Assembly (NCBI RefSeq): GCF_902497995.1
Contig: NZ_CABVII010000006.1
Span: 62,001-126,000 of the forward strand
Direction: 5' to 3'
Origin: Pseudomonas fluorescens
Lineage (GTDB): Bacteria > Pseudomonadota > Gammaproteobacteria > Pseudomonadales > Pseudomonadaceae
DNA: 64,000 bases
A program made the position numbers and the translations under genes. A model generated the notes under the pieces. It was not told the DNA's origin. It ran no database searches and saw only the letters and a list, made by a program, of their open reading frames with translations. Of this stretch, positions 46,938 through 54,613 are shown piece after piece (position 1 is the first letter of the stretch; each line of letters opens with the position of its first letter).

Positions 46938-47804
46938 TTGAATCTGCTGCAACATATTGCCCAGTCACGCCACCTGTTACGCAAGTCGGAGCTCAAGGTT
47001 GCCGACCACGTCCTGCTTGACCCGGCGGCGGTGATGCACAGTTCCATGGCCGACCTGGCCCACAGCGTGGGCATCAGCGAGCCGACGATCGTGCGGTTCT
47101 GCCGCGCCATCGGGTGCTCCGGGTTTCAGGATTTGAAGCTGAAGCTGGCGCAGAGTCTTGCGGCGGGTGCGAGCTTCGGGCAGTTCGCGATCCATGAGGA
47201 CGATTCGGTCGCTGACTACAGCCTGAAGATTTTCGACACCACCCTGCACACCCTGATGGAGGTTCGCGAGAAGCTCGATCCGGTGGAGTTGCAGCGGGCC
47301 GTGACGCTCATGTCCCAGGCGCAACGTGTGGAGTTCTACGGTTTTGGGGCGTCGGGTGCGGTGGCGGCAGACGCCCAGCACAAATTCTTTCGCTTGCTGC
47401 TGACGGCAGCGGCGTATTCCGACCCGCACATGCAGGCAATGTCGGCAGTGACCCTGAAGCCGACCGACGTGGCGATCTGCATTTCCCAGTCCGGGCGCTC
47501 CAAGGACCTGTTGATCAGTGCCAACCTGGTGCGCGAAAGCGGCGCCTCGCTGATCACCCTGTGCCCGAGCCAGACACCGTTGGCTGAGCTGTCGACTGTC
47601 AATTTGGCGATCGATGTGCACGAAGACACTGAAATCTATACGCCACTGACTTCGCGGATTGCCCACCTGGTGGTGATCGACGTATTGGCGATGGGTGTGG
47701 CCATGGCGCGTGGGCCGAGCCTGGTCAACCATCTCAAGAGCGTCAAGCGCAGCCTGCGCAGCTTGCGGTTGTCGCCCAAGTCGCTAAAAGCCCTCGACGA
47801 TTGA
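46938..47804 (+). CDS. RpiR/HexR-family transcriptional regulator
   Basis: 288 residues starting at TTG 46938 (M-N-L-L-Q-H-I-A-Q-S-R). The N-terminal RpiR helix-turn-helix reads K-S-E-L-K-V-A-D-H-V-L-L-D-P...S-E-P-T-I-V-R-F-C-R-A-I-G-C-S-G-F-Q-D-L-K, and the C-terminal SIS sugar-phosphate domain has Y-G-F-G-A-S-G-A-V-A-A-D-A-Q-H-K-F and S-Q-S-G-R-S-K-D. It is related to HexR, which controls central carbon genes in response to KDPG, but differs clearly from canonical Pseudomonas HexR and is a paralogue. It adjoins pycR and pycAB; from memory this order is kept in P. aeruginosa. Confidence 0.92.
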   Translation: MNLLQHIAQSRHLLRKSELKVADHVLLDPAAVMHSSMADLAHSVGISEPTIVRFCRAIGCSGFQDLKLKLAQSLAAGASFGQFAIHEDDSVADYSLKIFDTTLHTLMEVREKLDPVELQRAVTLMSQAQRVEFYGFGASGAVAADAQHKFFRLLLTAAAYSDPHMQAMSAVTLKPTDVAICISQSGRSKDLLISANLVRESGASLITLCPSQTPLAELSTVNLAIDVHEDTEIYTPLTSRIAHLVVIDVLAMGVAMARGPSLVNHLKSVKRSLRSLRLSPKSLKALDD

Positions 47805-47825
47805 TTCGTCGTTTGTCTTAAGACC

Positions 47826-47896
47826 GCCTTCGCGGGCAAGCCTCGCTCCTACAGATTTTGCGCAACCTTGTAGGAGCGAGGCTTGCCCGCGAAGGC
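47826..47896. repeat. REPIN after the RpiR-family gene
   Basis: 28-bp perfect arms (47826-47853 and 47869-47896; GCCTTCGCGGGCAAGCCTCG...) around a 15-base loop. It could also end the RpiR transcript. Confidence 0.92.
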
Positions 47897-48001
47897 GTCC
47901 TCGAATACGACAACTTTCATCTGCCTGTAACGCACAAGCCGCCAAACCGTCATCCCCCAAGCCCATCCTGTAACTCCCGTAATCGCCTTGGGAGACTCGA
48001 C

Positions 48002-48214
48002 ATGGCCCAGTCCTACGAAGAACGCAACAGCGCCGTCAGAACCCGTCGCCAGCAGGAAGACCAGCGCCGCATGGAATTTCGCCGCGCCATCGAAGATCGC
48101 TGTGAACGCCGCCAGCTGCTGGCCGAGATCGGCGACTTTGCTGACGAACTGGAACTCAACTATTGGCAGGCAGCTCCCGTAGCTTGCCGTCGAAACGCTC
48201 AACCAGGGCGCTGA
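48002..48214 (+). CDS. Small charged hypothetical protein
   Basis: 70 residues from ATG 48002 with a GGGAG site seven or eight bases upstream. The sequence (M-A-Q-S-Y-E-E-R-N-S-A-V-R-T-R-R-Q-Q-E-D-Q-R-R-M and on) is rich in Arg, Glu and Gln and predicted helical, then ends in a short tail. It resembles small conserved Pseudomonas proteins with an R-R-x-I-E-D-x-x-E-R-R core, but I cannot name a family. Its last 59 bases overlap, tail to tail, the 3' end of pycR. The function is unknown. Confidence 0.55.
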   Translation: MAQSYEERNSAVRTRRQQEDQRRMEFRRAIEDRCERRQLLAEIGDFADELELNYWQAAPVACRRNAQPGR

Positions 48215-49118
48215 TCTGCACCCGCTCGCTGCGGATAAACGCAAGGAATGCGTGCGCCACCGGTGATAGTCGTTTGGCCTTGGCCTGCACCAGGCACCAG
48301 CTGCGATATAGCGGCAGCTCTTCGACCGGCAACTCGATCAGGCCGCCGGTCGCCAACTCAAGGCTCAGGGCGTGGCGCGTCAACAGCGCCAGGCCCAGAC
48401 CCGCCAACACACATTCCCGTTGTGCTTCGGCTGACGAGACCTCCTGGGTCTGGTTGAAATGCACACGTTTCTCCTTGAAATACTCTTCACAGGCCACCCG
48501 CGTCCCGGAGCCGCTCTCACGCAGCAGAAGGGTGTAAGGCTCGAGATCCTGCAAGCGCAGGGGACCCATGTGACACAGCGGATGATCCGGTGGCGCCACG
48601 GCGACGATCGGGTTGTTGAGGAACGGCAGGAATTCCAATCCCATATCCTGCGGCACCATGGACATGATCACCAGGTCATCGCGATTATCGGAAAGCCGTC
48701 GAATCACCTGCCCACGGTTGACCACCGTCAGTTGCAGATTCACCTCCGGATGCTGGCGCTTGAACGCGGCAAACAGATGCGGCACGAAATACTTGGCGCT
48801 GGATTCCACCGCCAGTTTCAGTTGGCCCTGCAACGAGCCTTGCATGTCCGAGAGCTGCATATCGAGATTTTCCAGGCGCCCGAAAATGTCCAGACTGGCG
48901 CGCTGTAAAGCCTCGGCCGCTTCCGTCATGTACAGTTTTTTACCGACGTAATCGAACAAAGGTTGACCAATCAGCTCCTCGAGTTGACGAATCTGCAGGC
49001 TGACGGCAGGTTGGGTGAGCGACATTTCTTCGGCTGCACGGCTGTAGGACCTCAAATCACAGACTTCGTTGAAGATCTGTAATTGACGCAATGTCAAACG
49101 CATCAAAGACTTACGCAT
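48156..49118 (-). CDS. pycR: LysR-family regulator of pyruvate carboxylase (PycR)
   Basis: 320 residues: LysR winged helix at the N-terminus (L-T-L-R-Q-L-Q-I-F-N-E-V-C-D-L-R-S-Y-S-R-A-A-E-E, then L-T-Q-P-A-V-S-L-Q-I-R-Q-L-E) and an effector domain (F-V-P-H-L-F-A-A-F-K-R-Q-H-P-E-V). It is divergent from pycA across a 190-base gap with a clear dyad, the usual arrangement of a LysR regulator and its target. In P. aeruginosa the gene in this position is named pycR and affects lung persistence; that name is used by position and similarity. Confidence 0.88.
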   Translation of the reverse strand: MRKSLMRLTLRQLQIFNEVCDLRSYSRAAEEMSLTQPAVSLQIRQLEELIGQPLFDYVGKKLYMTEAAEALQRASLDIFGRLENLDMQLSDMQGSLQGQLKLAVESSAKYFVPHLFAAFKRQHPEVNLQLTVVNRGQVIRRLSDNRDDLVIMSMVPQDMGLEFLPFLNNPIVAVAPPDHPLCHMGPLRLQDLEPYTLLLRESGSGTRVACEEYFKEKRVHFNQTQEVSSAEAQRECVLAGLGLALLTRHALSLELATGGLIELPVEELPLYRSWCLVQAKAKRLSPVAHAFLAFIRSERVQISALVERFDGKLRELPANS

Positions 49119-49155
49119 AACTTAAGGTCTCTCTCGGCAGGCTGGTGCGTCAACT

Positions 49156-49171
49156 ATAAGTCTTTACTTAT
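49156..49171. promoter_or_regulatory. Dyad operator candidate in the pycR-pycA gap
   Basis: ATAAGT-CTTT-ACTTAT, a 16-bp perfect dyad, lies 38 bases before pycR and 138 before pycA. It is a candidate PycR binding site. Confidence 0.6.
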
Positions 49172-49308
49172 GCATGACCCAATAATTAATCATTTTTGTT
49201 AATCCCTTGTGGGGGCTAGTGTGGGGCTGCGACTAAATCGAAACATTTGGTCACGCGTCGACCTGGCCTAGCAGGTCGTGGGTACCACCGGCTCAAGGGA
49301 ACCTCCAA

Positions 49309-50724
49309 GTGATAAAAAAGATCCTGATCGCCAACCGTGGTGAGATTGCCGTAAGAATCGTGCGTGCCTGCGCCGAGATGGGCATTCGCTCGGTCGCGAT
49401 CTATTCCGACGCCGACCGTCATGCCTTGCATGTGAAGCGCGCCGATGAAGCCCACAGCATTGGTGCCGAGCCACTTGCCGGCTACCTGAACCCGCGCAAG
49501 CTGGTGAACCTGGCGGTGGAAACCGGTTGCGATGCGTTGCACCCCGGTTACGGCTTCCTCTCGGAAAACGCCGAGCTGGCAGACATCTGCGCCGAACGCG
49601 GCATCAAATTCATTGGTCCATCGGCTGAAGTCATTCGCCGCATGGGCGACAAGACCGAAGCGCGCCGCAGCATGATCAAGGCGGGCGTACCGGTGACCCC
49701 AGGCACAGAAGGCAACGTGTCGGGCATCGAAGAAGCCCTGGCCGAAGGCGAGCGCATCGGTTACCCGGTCATGCTCAAGGCCACTTCCGGTGGCGGCGGT
49801 CGCGGTATTCGTCGCTGCAACAGCCGCGAAGAACTCGAACAGGCCTTCCCGCGCGTCATTTCCGAAGCCACCAAGGCCTTCGGTTCGGCGGAAGTGTTCC
49901 TGGAAAAATGCATCGTCAATCCAAAGCACATCGAAGCGCAGATTCTCGGCGACAGCTTCGGCAACGTGGTTCACCTGTTCGAGCGTGACTGCTCGATCCA
50001 GCGTCGTAACCAGAAGCTGATCGAGATCGCCCCGAGCCCGCAACTGACCCCGGAACAGCGCGCCTATATCGGCGACCTGTCGGTGCGCGCAGCCAAGGCC
50101 GTGGGTTACGAGAACGCCGGCACCGTGGAGTTCCTGCTCGCCGAGGGCGAGGTGTACTTCATGGAAATGAACACCCGGGTGCAGGTGGAACACACCATCA
50201 CCGAAGAAATCACCGGCATCGACATCGTGCGTGAGCAGATCCGCATTGCGTCCGGCCTGCCGCTTTCGGTGAAACAGGAAGACATCCAGCACCGCGGTTT
50301 CGCGCTGCAGTTCCGGATCAACGCCGAAGACCCGAAAAACAACTTCCTGCCGAGCTTCGGCAAGATCACCCGTTACTACGCACCCGGCGGCCCCGGTGTA
50401 CGTACCGACACGGCGATCTATACCGGTTACACCATTCCACCGTTCTACGACTCCATGTGTCTGAAACTGGTGGTGTGGGCGCTGACCTGGGAAGAAGCGA
50501 TGGACCGTGGCCTGCGAGCCCTGGACGACATGCGTCTGCAAGGGGTCAAGACCACCGCCGCGTACTACCAGGAAATCCTGCGTAACCCGGAATTCCGTAG
50601 CGGCCAGTTCAACACCAGCTTCGTTGAAAGCCACCCTGAACTGACCAACTACTCGATCAAGCGCAAACCCGAAGAGCTGGCCCTGGCCATCGCCGCCGCC
50701 ATCGCCGCCCACGCAGGCCTGTGA
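49309..50724 (+). CDS. pycA: Pyruvate carboxylase subunit A (biotin carboxylase)
   Basis: ATP-grasp enzyme that carboxylates the biotin on the PycB subunit; together they turn pyruvate into oxaloacetate. The 471 residues start at GTG 49309 (M-I-K-K-I-L-I-A-N-R-G-E-I-A-V-R). Landmarks: H-P-G-Y-G-F-L-S-E-N, the ATP-grasp glycine loop K-A-T-S-G-G-G-G-R-G-I-R, E-K-C-I, F-M-E-M-N-T-R-V-Q-V-E-H-T and R-I-N-A-E-D-P. It could be mistaken for acetyl-CoA carboxylase AccC, but the following carboxyltransferase-biotin gene settles the assignment. Confidence 0.95.
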   Translation: MIKKILIANRGEIAVRIVRACAEMGIRSVAIYSDADRHALHVKRADEAHSIGAEPLAGYLNPRKLVNLAVETGCDALHPGYGFLSENAELADICAERGIKFIGPSAEVIRRMGDKTEARRSMIKAGVPVTPGTEGNVSGIEEALAEGERIGYPVMLKATSGGGGRGIRRCNSREELEQAFPRVISEATKAFGSAEVFLEKCIVNPKHIEAQILGDSFGNVVHLFERDCSIQRRNQKLIEIAPSPQLTPEQRAYIGDLSVRAAKAVGYENAGTVEFLLAEGEVYFMEMNTRVQVEHTITEEITGIDIVREQIRIASGLPLSVKQEDIQHRGFALQFRINAEDPKNNFLPSFGKITRYYAPGGPGVRTDTAIYTGYTIPPFYDSMCLKLVVWALTWEEAMDRGLRALDDMRLQGVKTTAAYYQEILRNPEFRSGQFNTSFVESHPELTNYSIKRKPEELALAIAAAIAAHAGL

Positions 50725-50735
50725 GGAATATAACA

Positions 50736-52544
50736 ATGAGCAAGCAAATCCACGTAACCGACACAATCCTGCGCGACGCCCACCAATCGCTGCTCGCCAC
50801 CCGCATGCGCACCGAAGACATGCTGCCGATCTGCGACAAGCTCGACAAAGTCGGCTACTGGTCGCTGGAATGCTGGGGCGGCGCGACCTTCGACGCCTGC
50901 GTACGTTTCCTGAAAGAAGACCCGTGGGAGCGTCTGCGCCAGCTGCGTGCGGCACTGCCTAACACGCGTCTGCAAATGCTCCTGCGTGGCCAGAACCTGC
51001 TCGGCTACCGCCACTACAGCGATGACGTGGTCAAAGCCTTCGTCGCTAAAGCCGCGGTCAACGGCATCGACGTGTTCCGTATCTTCGATGCGATGAACGA
51101 CGTGCGTAACCTGCGGGTCGCCATCGAAGCGGTGAAAGCGGCGGGCAAACACGCTCAAGGCACCATCGCTTACACCACCAGCCCGGTGCACACCATCGAG
51201 GCCTTCGTGAACCAGGCCAAGCAAATGGAAGCCATGGGTTGCGACTCGGTGGCGATCAAGGACATGGCCGGCCTGCTGACGCCATATGCCACTGGCGAAC
51301 TGGTCAAGGCATTGAAATCCGAGCAGTCGCTGCCGGTCTTCATCCATTCCCACGACACCGCTGGTCTGGCTGCGATGTGCCAAATGAAGGCCATCGAAAA
51401 CGGTGCCGACCACATCGACACCGCGATCTCCAGCTTCGCCTGGGGCACCAGCCACCCTGGCACCGAGTCGATGGTCGCCGCCCTTAAAGGCAGCGAGTTC
51501 GACACCGGCCTGAACCTGGAACTGCTGCAAGAGATCGGTCTGTACTTCTACGCCGTGCGCAAGAAGTACCACCAGTTCGAAAGCGAGTTCACCGCCGTCG
51601 ACACCCGCGTTCAAGTCAATCAGGTACCGGGCGGGATGATTTCCAACCTGGCCAACCAGCTGAAAGAGCAGGGCGCGCTGAACCGCATGAGCGAAGTGCT
51701 GGCCGAAATCCCGCGCGTTCGCGAAGACCTCGGCTTCCCGCCGCTGGTCACGCCGACCTCGCAGATCGTCGGCACCCAGGCGTTCTTCAACGTGCTGGCC
51801 GGCGAGCGCTACAAGACCATCACCAACGAAGTGAAGCTTTACCTGCAAGGCGGCTACGGCAAAGCGCCGGGCACCGTGAACGAACAACTGCGTCGTCAGG
51901 CGATCGGCAGCGAAGAGGTGATCGACGTCCGTCCAGCTGACCTGCTCAAACCGGAAATGACCAAGCTGCGTGCCGAAATCGGCGCCGTGGCCAAGTCTGA
52001 AGAAGACGTGCTGACCTACGCCATGTTCCCGGACATCGGCCGCAAATTCCTCGAAGAACGTGCTGCCGGCACACTGACGCCTGAAGCGCTGTTGCCGATT
52101 CCGGAAGCGGGCGGCGTGACCTCGGCCGGTGGCGAAGGCGTACCGACCGAATTCGTTATCGACGTCCACGGCGAAACCTACCGCGTGGACATCACCGGTG
52201 TCGGCGTCAAGGCTGAAGGCAAGCGCCACTTCTACCTGTCCATCGACGGCATGCCGGAAGAAGTGGTGTTCGAACCGCTCAACGAGTTCGTCGGCGGCGG
52301 TAGCAGCAAGCGCAAGCAAGCCACTGCACCGGGCCACGTCAGCACCACCATGCCGGGCAATATCGTCGACGTGCTGGTCAAGGAAGGCGATACCGTCAAG
52401 GCAGGTCAGGCCGTATTGATCACCGAAGCGATGAAGATGGAAACCGAAGTCCAGGCGGCCATCGCCGGTAAAGTCACCGCCATCCATGTGGCCAAGGGCG
52501 ACCGGGTGAATCCGGGCGAAATCCTGATCGAGATCGAAGGCTGA
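50736..52544 (+). CDS. pycB: Pyruvate carboxylase subunit B (carboxyltransferase plus biotin domain)
   Basis: 602 residues from ATG 50736 (M-S-K-Q-I-H-V-T-D-T-I-L-R-D-A-H-Q-S). The N-terminal carboxyltransferase TIM barrel shows T-D-T-I-L-R-D-A-H-Q-S-L, K-D-M-A-G-L-L and H-S-H-D-T-A-G, which hold the metal and pyruvate sites. The C-terminal biotinyl domain carries E-A-M-K-M-E, whose Lys binds biotin. It is also called oadA-like; the soluble two-subunit arrangement with pycA and the lack of membrane oadB/oadG genes favour pyruvate carboxylase. It starts 11 bases after pycA and is closed by a strong terminator. Confidence 0.95.
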   Translation: MSKQIHVTDTILRDAHQSLLATRMRTEDMLPICDKLDKVGYWSLECWGGATFDACVRFLKEDPWERLRQLRAALPNTRLQMLLRGQNLLGYRHYSDDVVKAFVAKAAVNGIDVFRIFDAMNDVRNLRVAIEAVKAAGKHAQGTIAYTTSPVHTIEAFVNQAKQMEAMGCDSVAIKDMAGLLTPYATGELVKALKSEQSLPVFIHSHDTAGLAAMCQMKAIENGADHIDTAISSFAWGTSHPGTESMVAALKGSEFDTGLNLELLQEIGLYFYAVRKKYHQFESEFTAVDTRVQVNQVPGGMISNLANQLKEQGALNRMSEVLAEIPRVREDLGFPPLVTPTSQIVGTQAFFNVLAGERYKTITNEVKLYLQGGYGKAPGTVNEQLRRQAIGSEEVIDVRPADLLKPEMTKLRAEIGAVAKSEEDVLTYAMFPDIGRKFLEERAAGTLTPEALLPIPEAGGVTSAGGEGVPTEFVIDVHGETYRVDITGVGVKAEGKRHFYLSIDGMPEEVVFEPLNEFVGGGSSKRKQATAPGHVSTTMPGNIVDVLVKEGDTVKAGQAVLITEAMKMETEVQAAIAGKVTAIHVAKGDRVNPGEILIEIEG

Positions 52545-52578
52545 GTTAACAGCCGAGATCACACCGCTTTAAACCTCG

Positions 52579-52604
52579 GGGGAGCATGTGCTCCCCTTTT
52601 TTTT
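52579..52604 (+). terminator. Intrinsic terminator of pycAB
   Basis: GGGGAGCA (52579-52586) pairs with TGCTCCCC (52589-52596), followed by eight T, 35 bases after the pycB stop. Confidence 0.95.
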
Positions 52605-52635
52605 ATGCCCGTTATTTGCGGTGTACACACCCATC

Positions 52636-52729
52636 AATGTGGGAGCGGGCTTGCTCGCGAAGAGGGCCTGACATTCAGCATCATCGTTGACTGTCAAACC
52701 GCTTTCGCGAGCAAGCCCGCTCCCACATT
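52636..52729. repeat. REPIN downstream of pycAB
   Basis: 26-bp perfect arms (52636-52661 and 52704-52729) with core GTGGGAGCGGGCTTGCTCGC, between convergent pycB and a GNAT gene. Confidence 0.93.
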
Positions 52730-52754
52730 GGTTGGGTGTGGTGTCTGTTTAATC

Positions 52755-53426
52755 TTAAGCGCGACACTCGGCCAGCGTTTTCACCTGCCCTGAATCCGTC
52801 TGGTTCTCATCGGCCAGCCACCGTTCAAACCCCGCACCAATCGCTGGCCATTCCGAATCCAGAATCGAGTACCAGGCCGTGTCCCGGTTCTGTCCCTTGA
52901 CTACCATGTGCTGGCGGAATACCCCTTCAAAACTGAACCCCAACCGTTCAGCCGCGTACTTGGAACGAGCGTTGCCGTTGTTGCATTTCCACTCCAGGCG
53001 CCGGTAACCCAGATCGAAGGATGCCTTGGCCAGCAAATAAACCGCCTCGGTGCTTTTGGGCGAACGTTGCATCGGTGCGCCGAAGGTCACGTGACCGATC
53101 TCGATACGGCCCTGCGACGCAACGATCGACATCAGGCTGAGGATACCTTGCACCTCGCCGCTGGCGCGGTCGATCACGCTGAAGAAATACGGGTCACTGT
53201 TGGCCGCATGATTATTCAGCCAGTCATTGAAAGCACTGCGCTCCGGGAATGGCCCATAGGGCAAATAGTCCCAAAGCGTCGGATCGGAGCCCGGGCCTTG
53301 CAGGGCATTCCACAAGCCGTTGCCGTGACGCGCCGGGTCGAGTTTTTCCAGGCGGATAAAGCGCCCTTCGATCGTTTGAACCGAGGGTGCCGGGACGCCT
53401 TTCCAGTCCGCGAGTGAAGTCGACAT
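52755..53426 (-). CDS. GNAT-family N-acetyltransferase (RimJ/RimL-like)
   Basis: 223 residues. The acetyl-CoA pantetheine region is weak, but the family pattern V-Q-G-I-L-S-L-M-S-I-V-A-S-Q-G-R-I-E-I-G-H-V-T-F and Y-R-R-L-E-W-K-C-N-N-G-N-A-R-S-K-Y-A-A-E-R-L-G-F matches the RimJ/RimL-like acyltransferases of many bacteria. The substrate is unknown. An AAGGAG site precedes ATG. It is the last gene of a three-gene minus-strand set, paiB-GNAT-GNAT; gaps are 17 and about 10 bases. Confidence 0.9.
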   Translation of the reverse strand: MSTSLADWKGVPAPSVQTIEGRFIRLEKLDPARHGNGLWNALQGPGSDPTLWDYLPYGPFPERSAFNDWLNNHAANSDPYFFSVIDRASGEVQGILSLMSIVASQGRIEIGHVTFGAPMQRSPKSTEAVYLLAKASFDLGYRRLEWKCNNGNARSKYAAERLGFSFEGVFRQHMVVKGQNRDTAWYSILDSEWPAIGAGFERWLADENQTDSGQVKTLAECRA

Positions 53427-53443
53427 GTTGTTCTCCTTGAACC

Positions 53444-53890
53444 TTAAATGGCTTTGCGAAACTGGATGAAACCGGGGCGTTCGGCGACGCGCTCATAAAG
53501 CTGGATCGCTGTGGCGTTGGTTTCGTGGGTCAGCCAGTGGACCTTGCAGCAACCGTCTTCCTTGGCTGTGGCGTACACGTATTCGATCAGCTGCCGACCG
53601 ACGCCGGTGCCTCGGGTTTCGGGCGTCACCAACAAGTCTTGCAGGTAGCACGAGTTTTCGATGCTCCAGTTCGATCGATGGTAGATGAAATGCACCATGC
53701 CCACCGCTTTGCCATCGACCCAGCCCAGTGCAGCGTGGGTCGGTTCGCTCGGGTCGAGCAGGCGCTGCCAGGTGCTTTGGGTAACGGCGTCGGGCAGTTC
53801 GGTGTTGTAGAAGCGCAGGTAGGCTTGCCACAGCGGCAACCACGCGGCGTGATCGTCAGCGGTAACCTGGCTAATCTCGATCTGACTCAT
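53444..53890 (-). CDS. GNAT-family N-acetyltransferase
   Basis: 148 residues from M-S-Q-I-E-I-S-Q-V-T; the alternative start two codons upstream leaves no room for the AAGGA ribosome site. The acetyl-CoA-binding loop is seen as V-T-P-E-T-R-G-T-G-V-G-R-Q-L-I-E-Y-V (R-G-x-G-x-G/R type), followed by W-L-T-H-E-T-N-A-T-A-I-Q-L-Y-E-R-V-A, the usual C-terminal GNAT helix. The substrate cannot be inferred. It lies between paiB and the other GNAT gene, recalling the Bacillus pai locus, where paiA (a polyamine acetyltransferase) adjoins paiB. Confidence 0.9.
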   Translation of the reverse strand: MSQIEISQVTADDHAAWLPLWQAYLRFYNTELPDAVTQSTWQRLLDPSEPTHAALGWVDGKAVGMVHFIYHRSNWSIENSCYLQDLLVTPETRGTGVGRQLIEYVYATAKEDGCCKVHWLTHETNATAIQLYERVAERPGFIQFRKAI

Positions 53891-53899
53891 GTTCATTCC

Positions 53900-54523
53900 T
53901 TAACGCATCAAGTGGGCGAGGGCCTGGTCGTGCACATCGGGGCTGGCAGCGAGGCCCTCGCGCACGCCGGCGACGTCTGCGGTGCTGCGGTTCTGGCTGA
54001 GCTTGCGCTTGCCTTGCAGACGCTGGATCGGCAAGGCAAAACCGACGATGGCCTTGAGCATCCCGTCAATGTAATCCGCGGGCGCATCCGCGACCTTCCA
54101 CGGATTGTTGCGACTTGCTTCATGACGATCCGTCAGAGCGCTGACCAGATTGCGCAGGCGATCGGCCTCGGTGAACACTTCGGCCGTGCCGTAAGCGTGC
54201 ACGGCGACGTAGTTCCAGGTCGGCACGACTTTGCCGTGCTCGGCTTTGCCCGGATAGAAATCCGGGCTGACGTAAGCATCGGCACCGGCAAAAACCACCA
54301 AAGCTTCAGCGCCGTTCTGCAACGCTTTCCATTGCGGATTGGCCCGGGCGAAGTGGCCGTAGAGAGTGCCGTTCGGACCTTGATCGGGGCTGAACAGCAG
54401 TGGCAGATGACTGGCTTGCAGACCTTGGTCGCCGTGGGTAACCAATACGGCAAGACGGGTGCCGAGTATCTGCTGGTGCAGGTCTTGCAAATCGTCGATG
54501 GCAAAGCTGCTTGGCGTGTACAT
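53900..54523 (-). CDS. paiB: FMN-binding negative transcriptional regulator, PaiB family
   Basis: 207 residues beginning M-Y-T-P-S-S-F, with G-T-R-L-A-V-L-V-T-H-G, A-S-H-L-P-L-L, and G-H-F-A-R-A-N-P-Q-W, then V-P-T-W-N-Y-V-A-V-H-A-Y-G, all diagnostic for the PaiB flavin-binding fold. In Bacillus, PaiB is named as a transcriptional repressor next to the PaiA acetyltransferase, though its DNA-binding mode is unclear. AAGGAA lies upstream. It is divergent from the MocR regulator across a 90-base gap, so the MocR protein may control the set. Confidence 0.9.
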   Translation of the reverse strand: MYTPSSFAIDDLQDLHQQILGTRLAVLVTHGDQGLQASHLPLLFSPDQGPNGTLYGHFARANPQWKALQNGAEALVVFAGADAYVSPDFYPGKAEHGKVVPTWNYVAVHAYGTAEVFTEADRLRNLVSALTDRHEASRNNPWKVADAPADYIDGMLKAIVGFALPIQRLQGKRKLSQNRSTADVAGVREGLAASPDVHDQALAHLMR

Positions 54524-54613
54524 GGAGATTTTCCTTGGCGAATGGCTTCATCCTAGGCAGGCTATTGGTCTGTTGTAAGAGCCATTAACGACAAATTTCA
54601 TAGGTCCATTACT

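Noticed and set aside
50649..52562. Open frame of 637 codons on the minus strand
   Set aside because: Antisense to pycB and shows no domain pattern.
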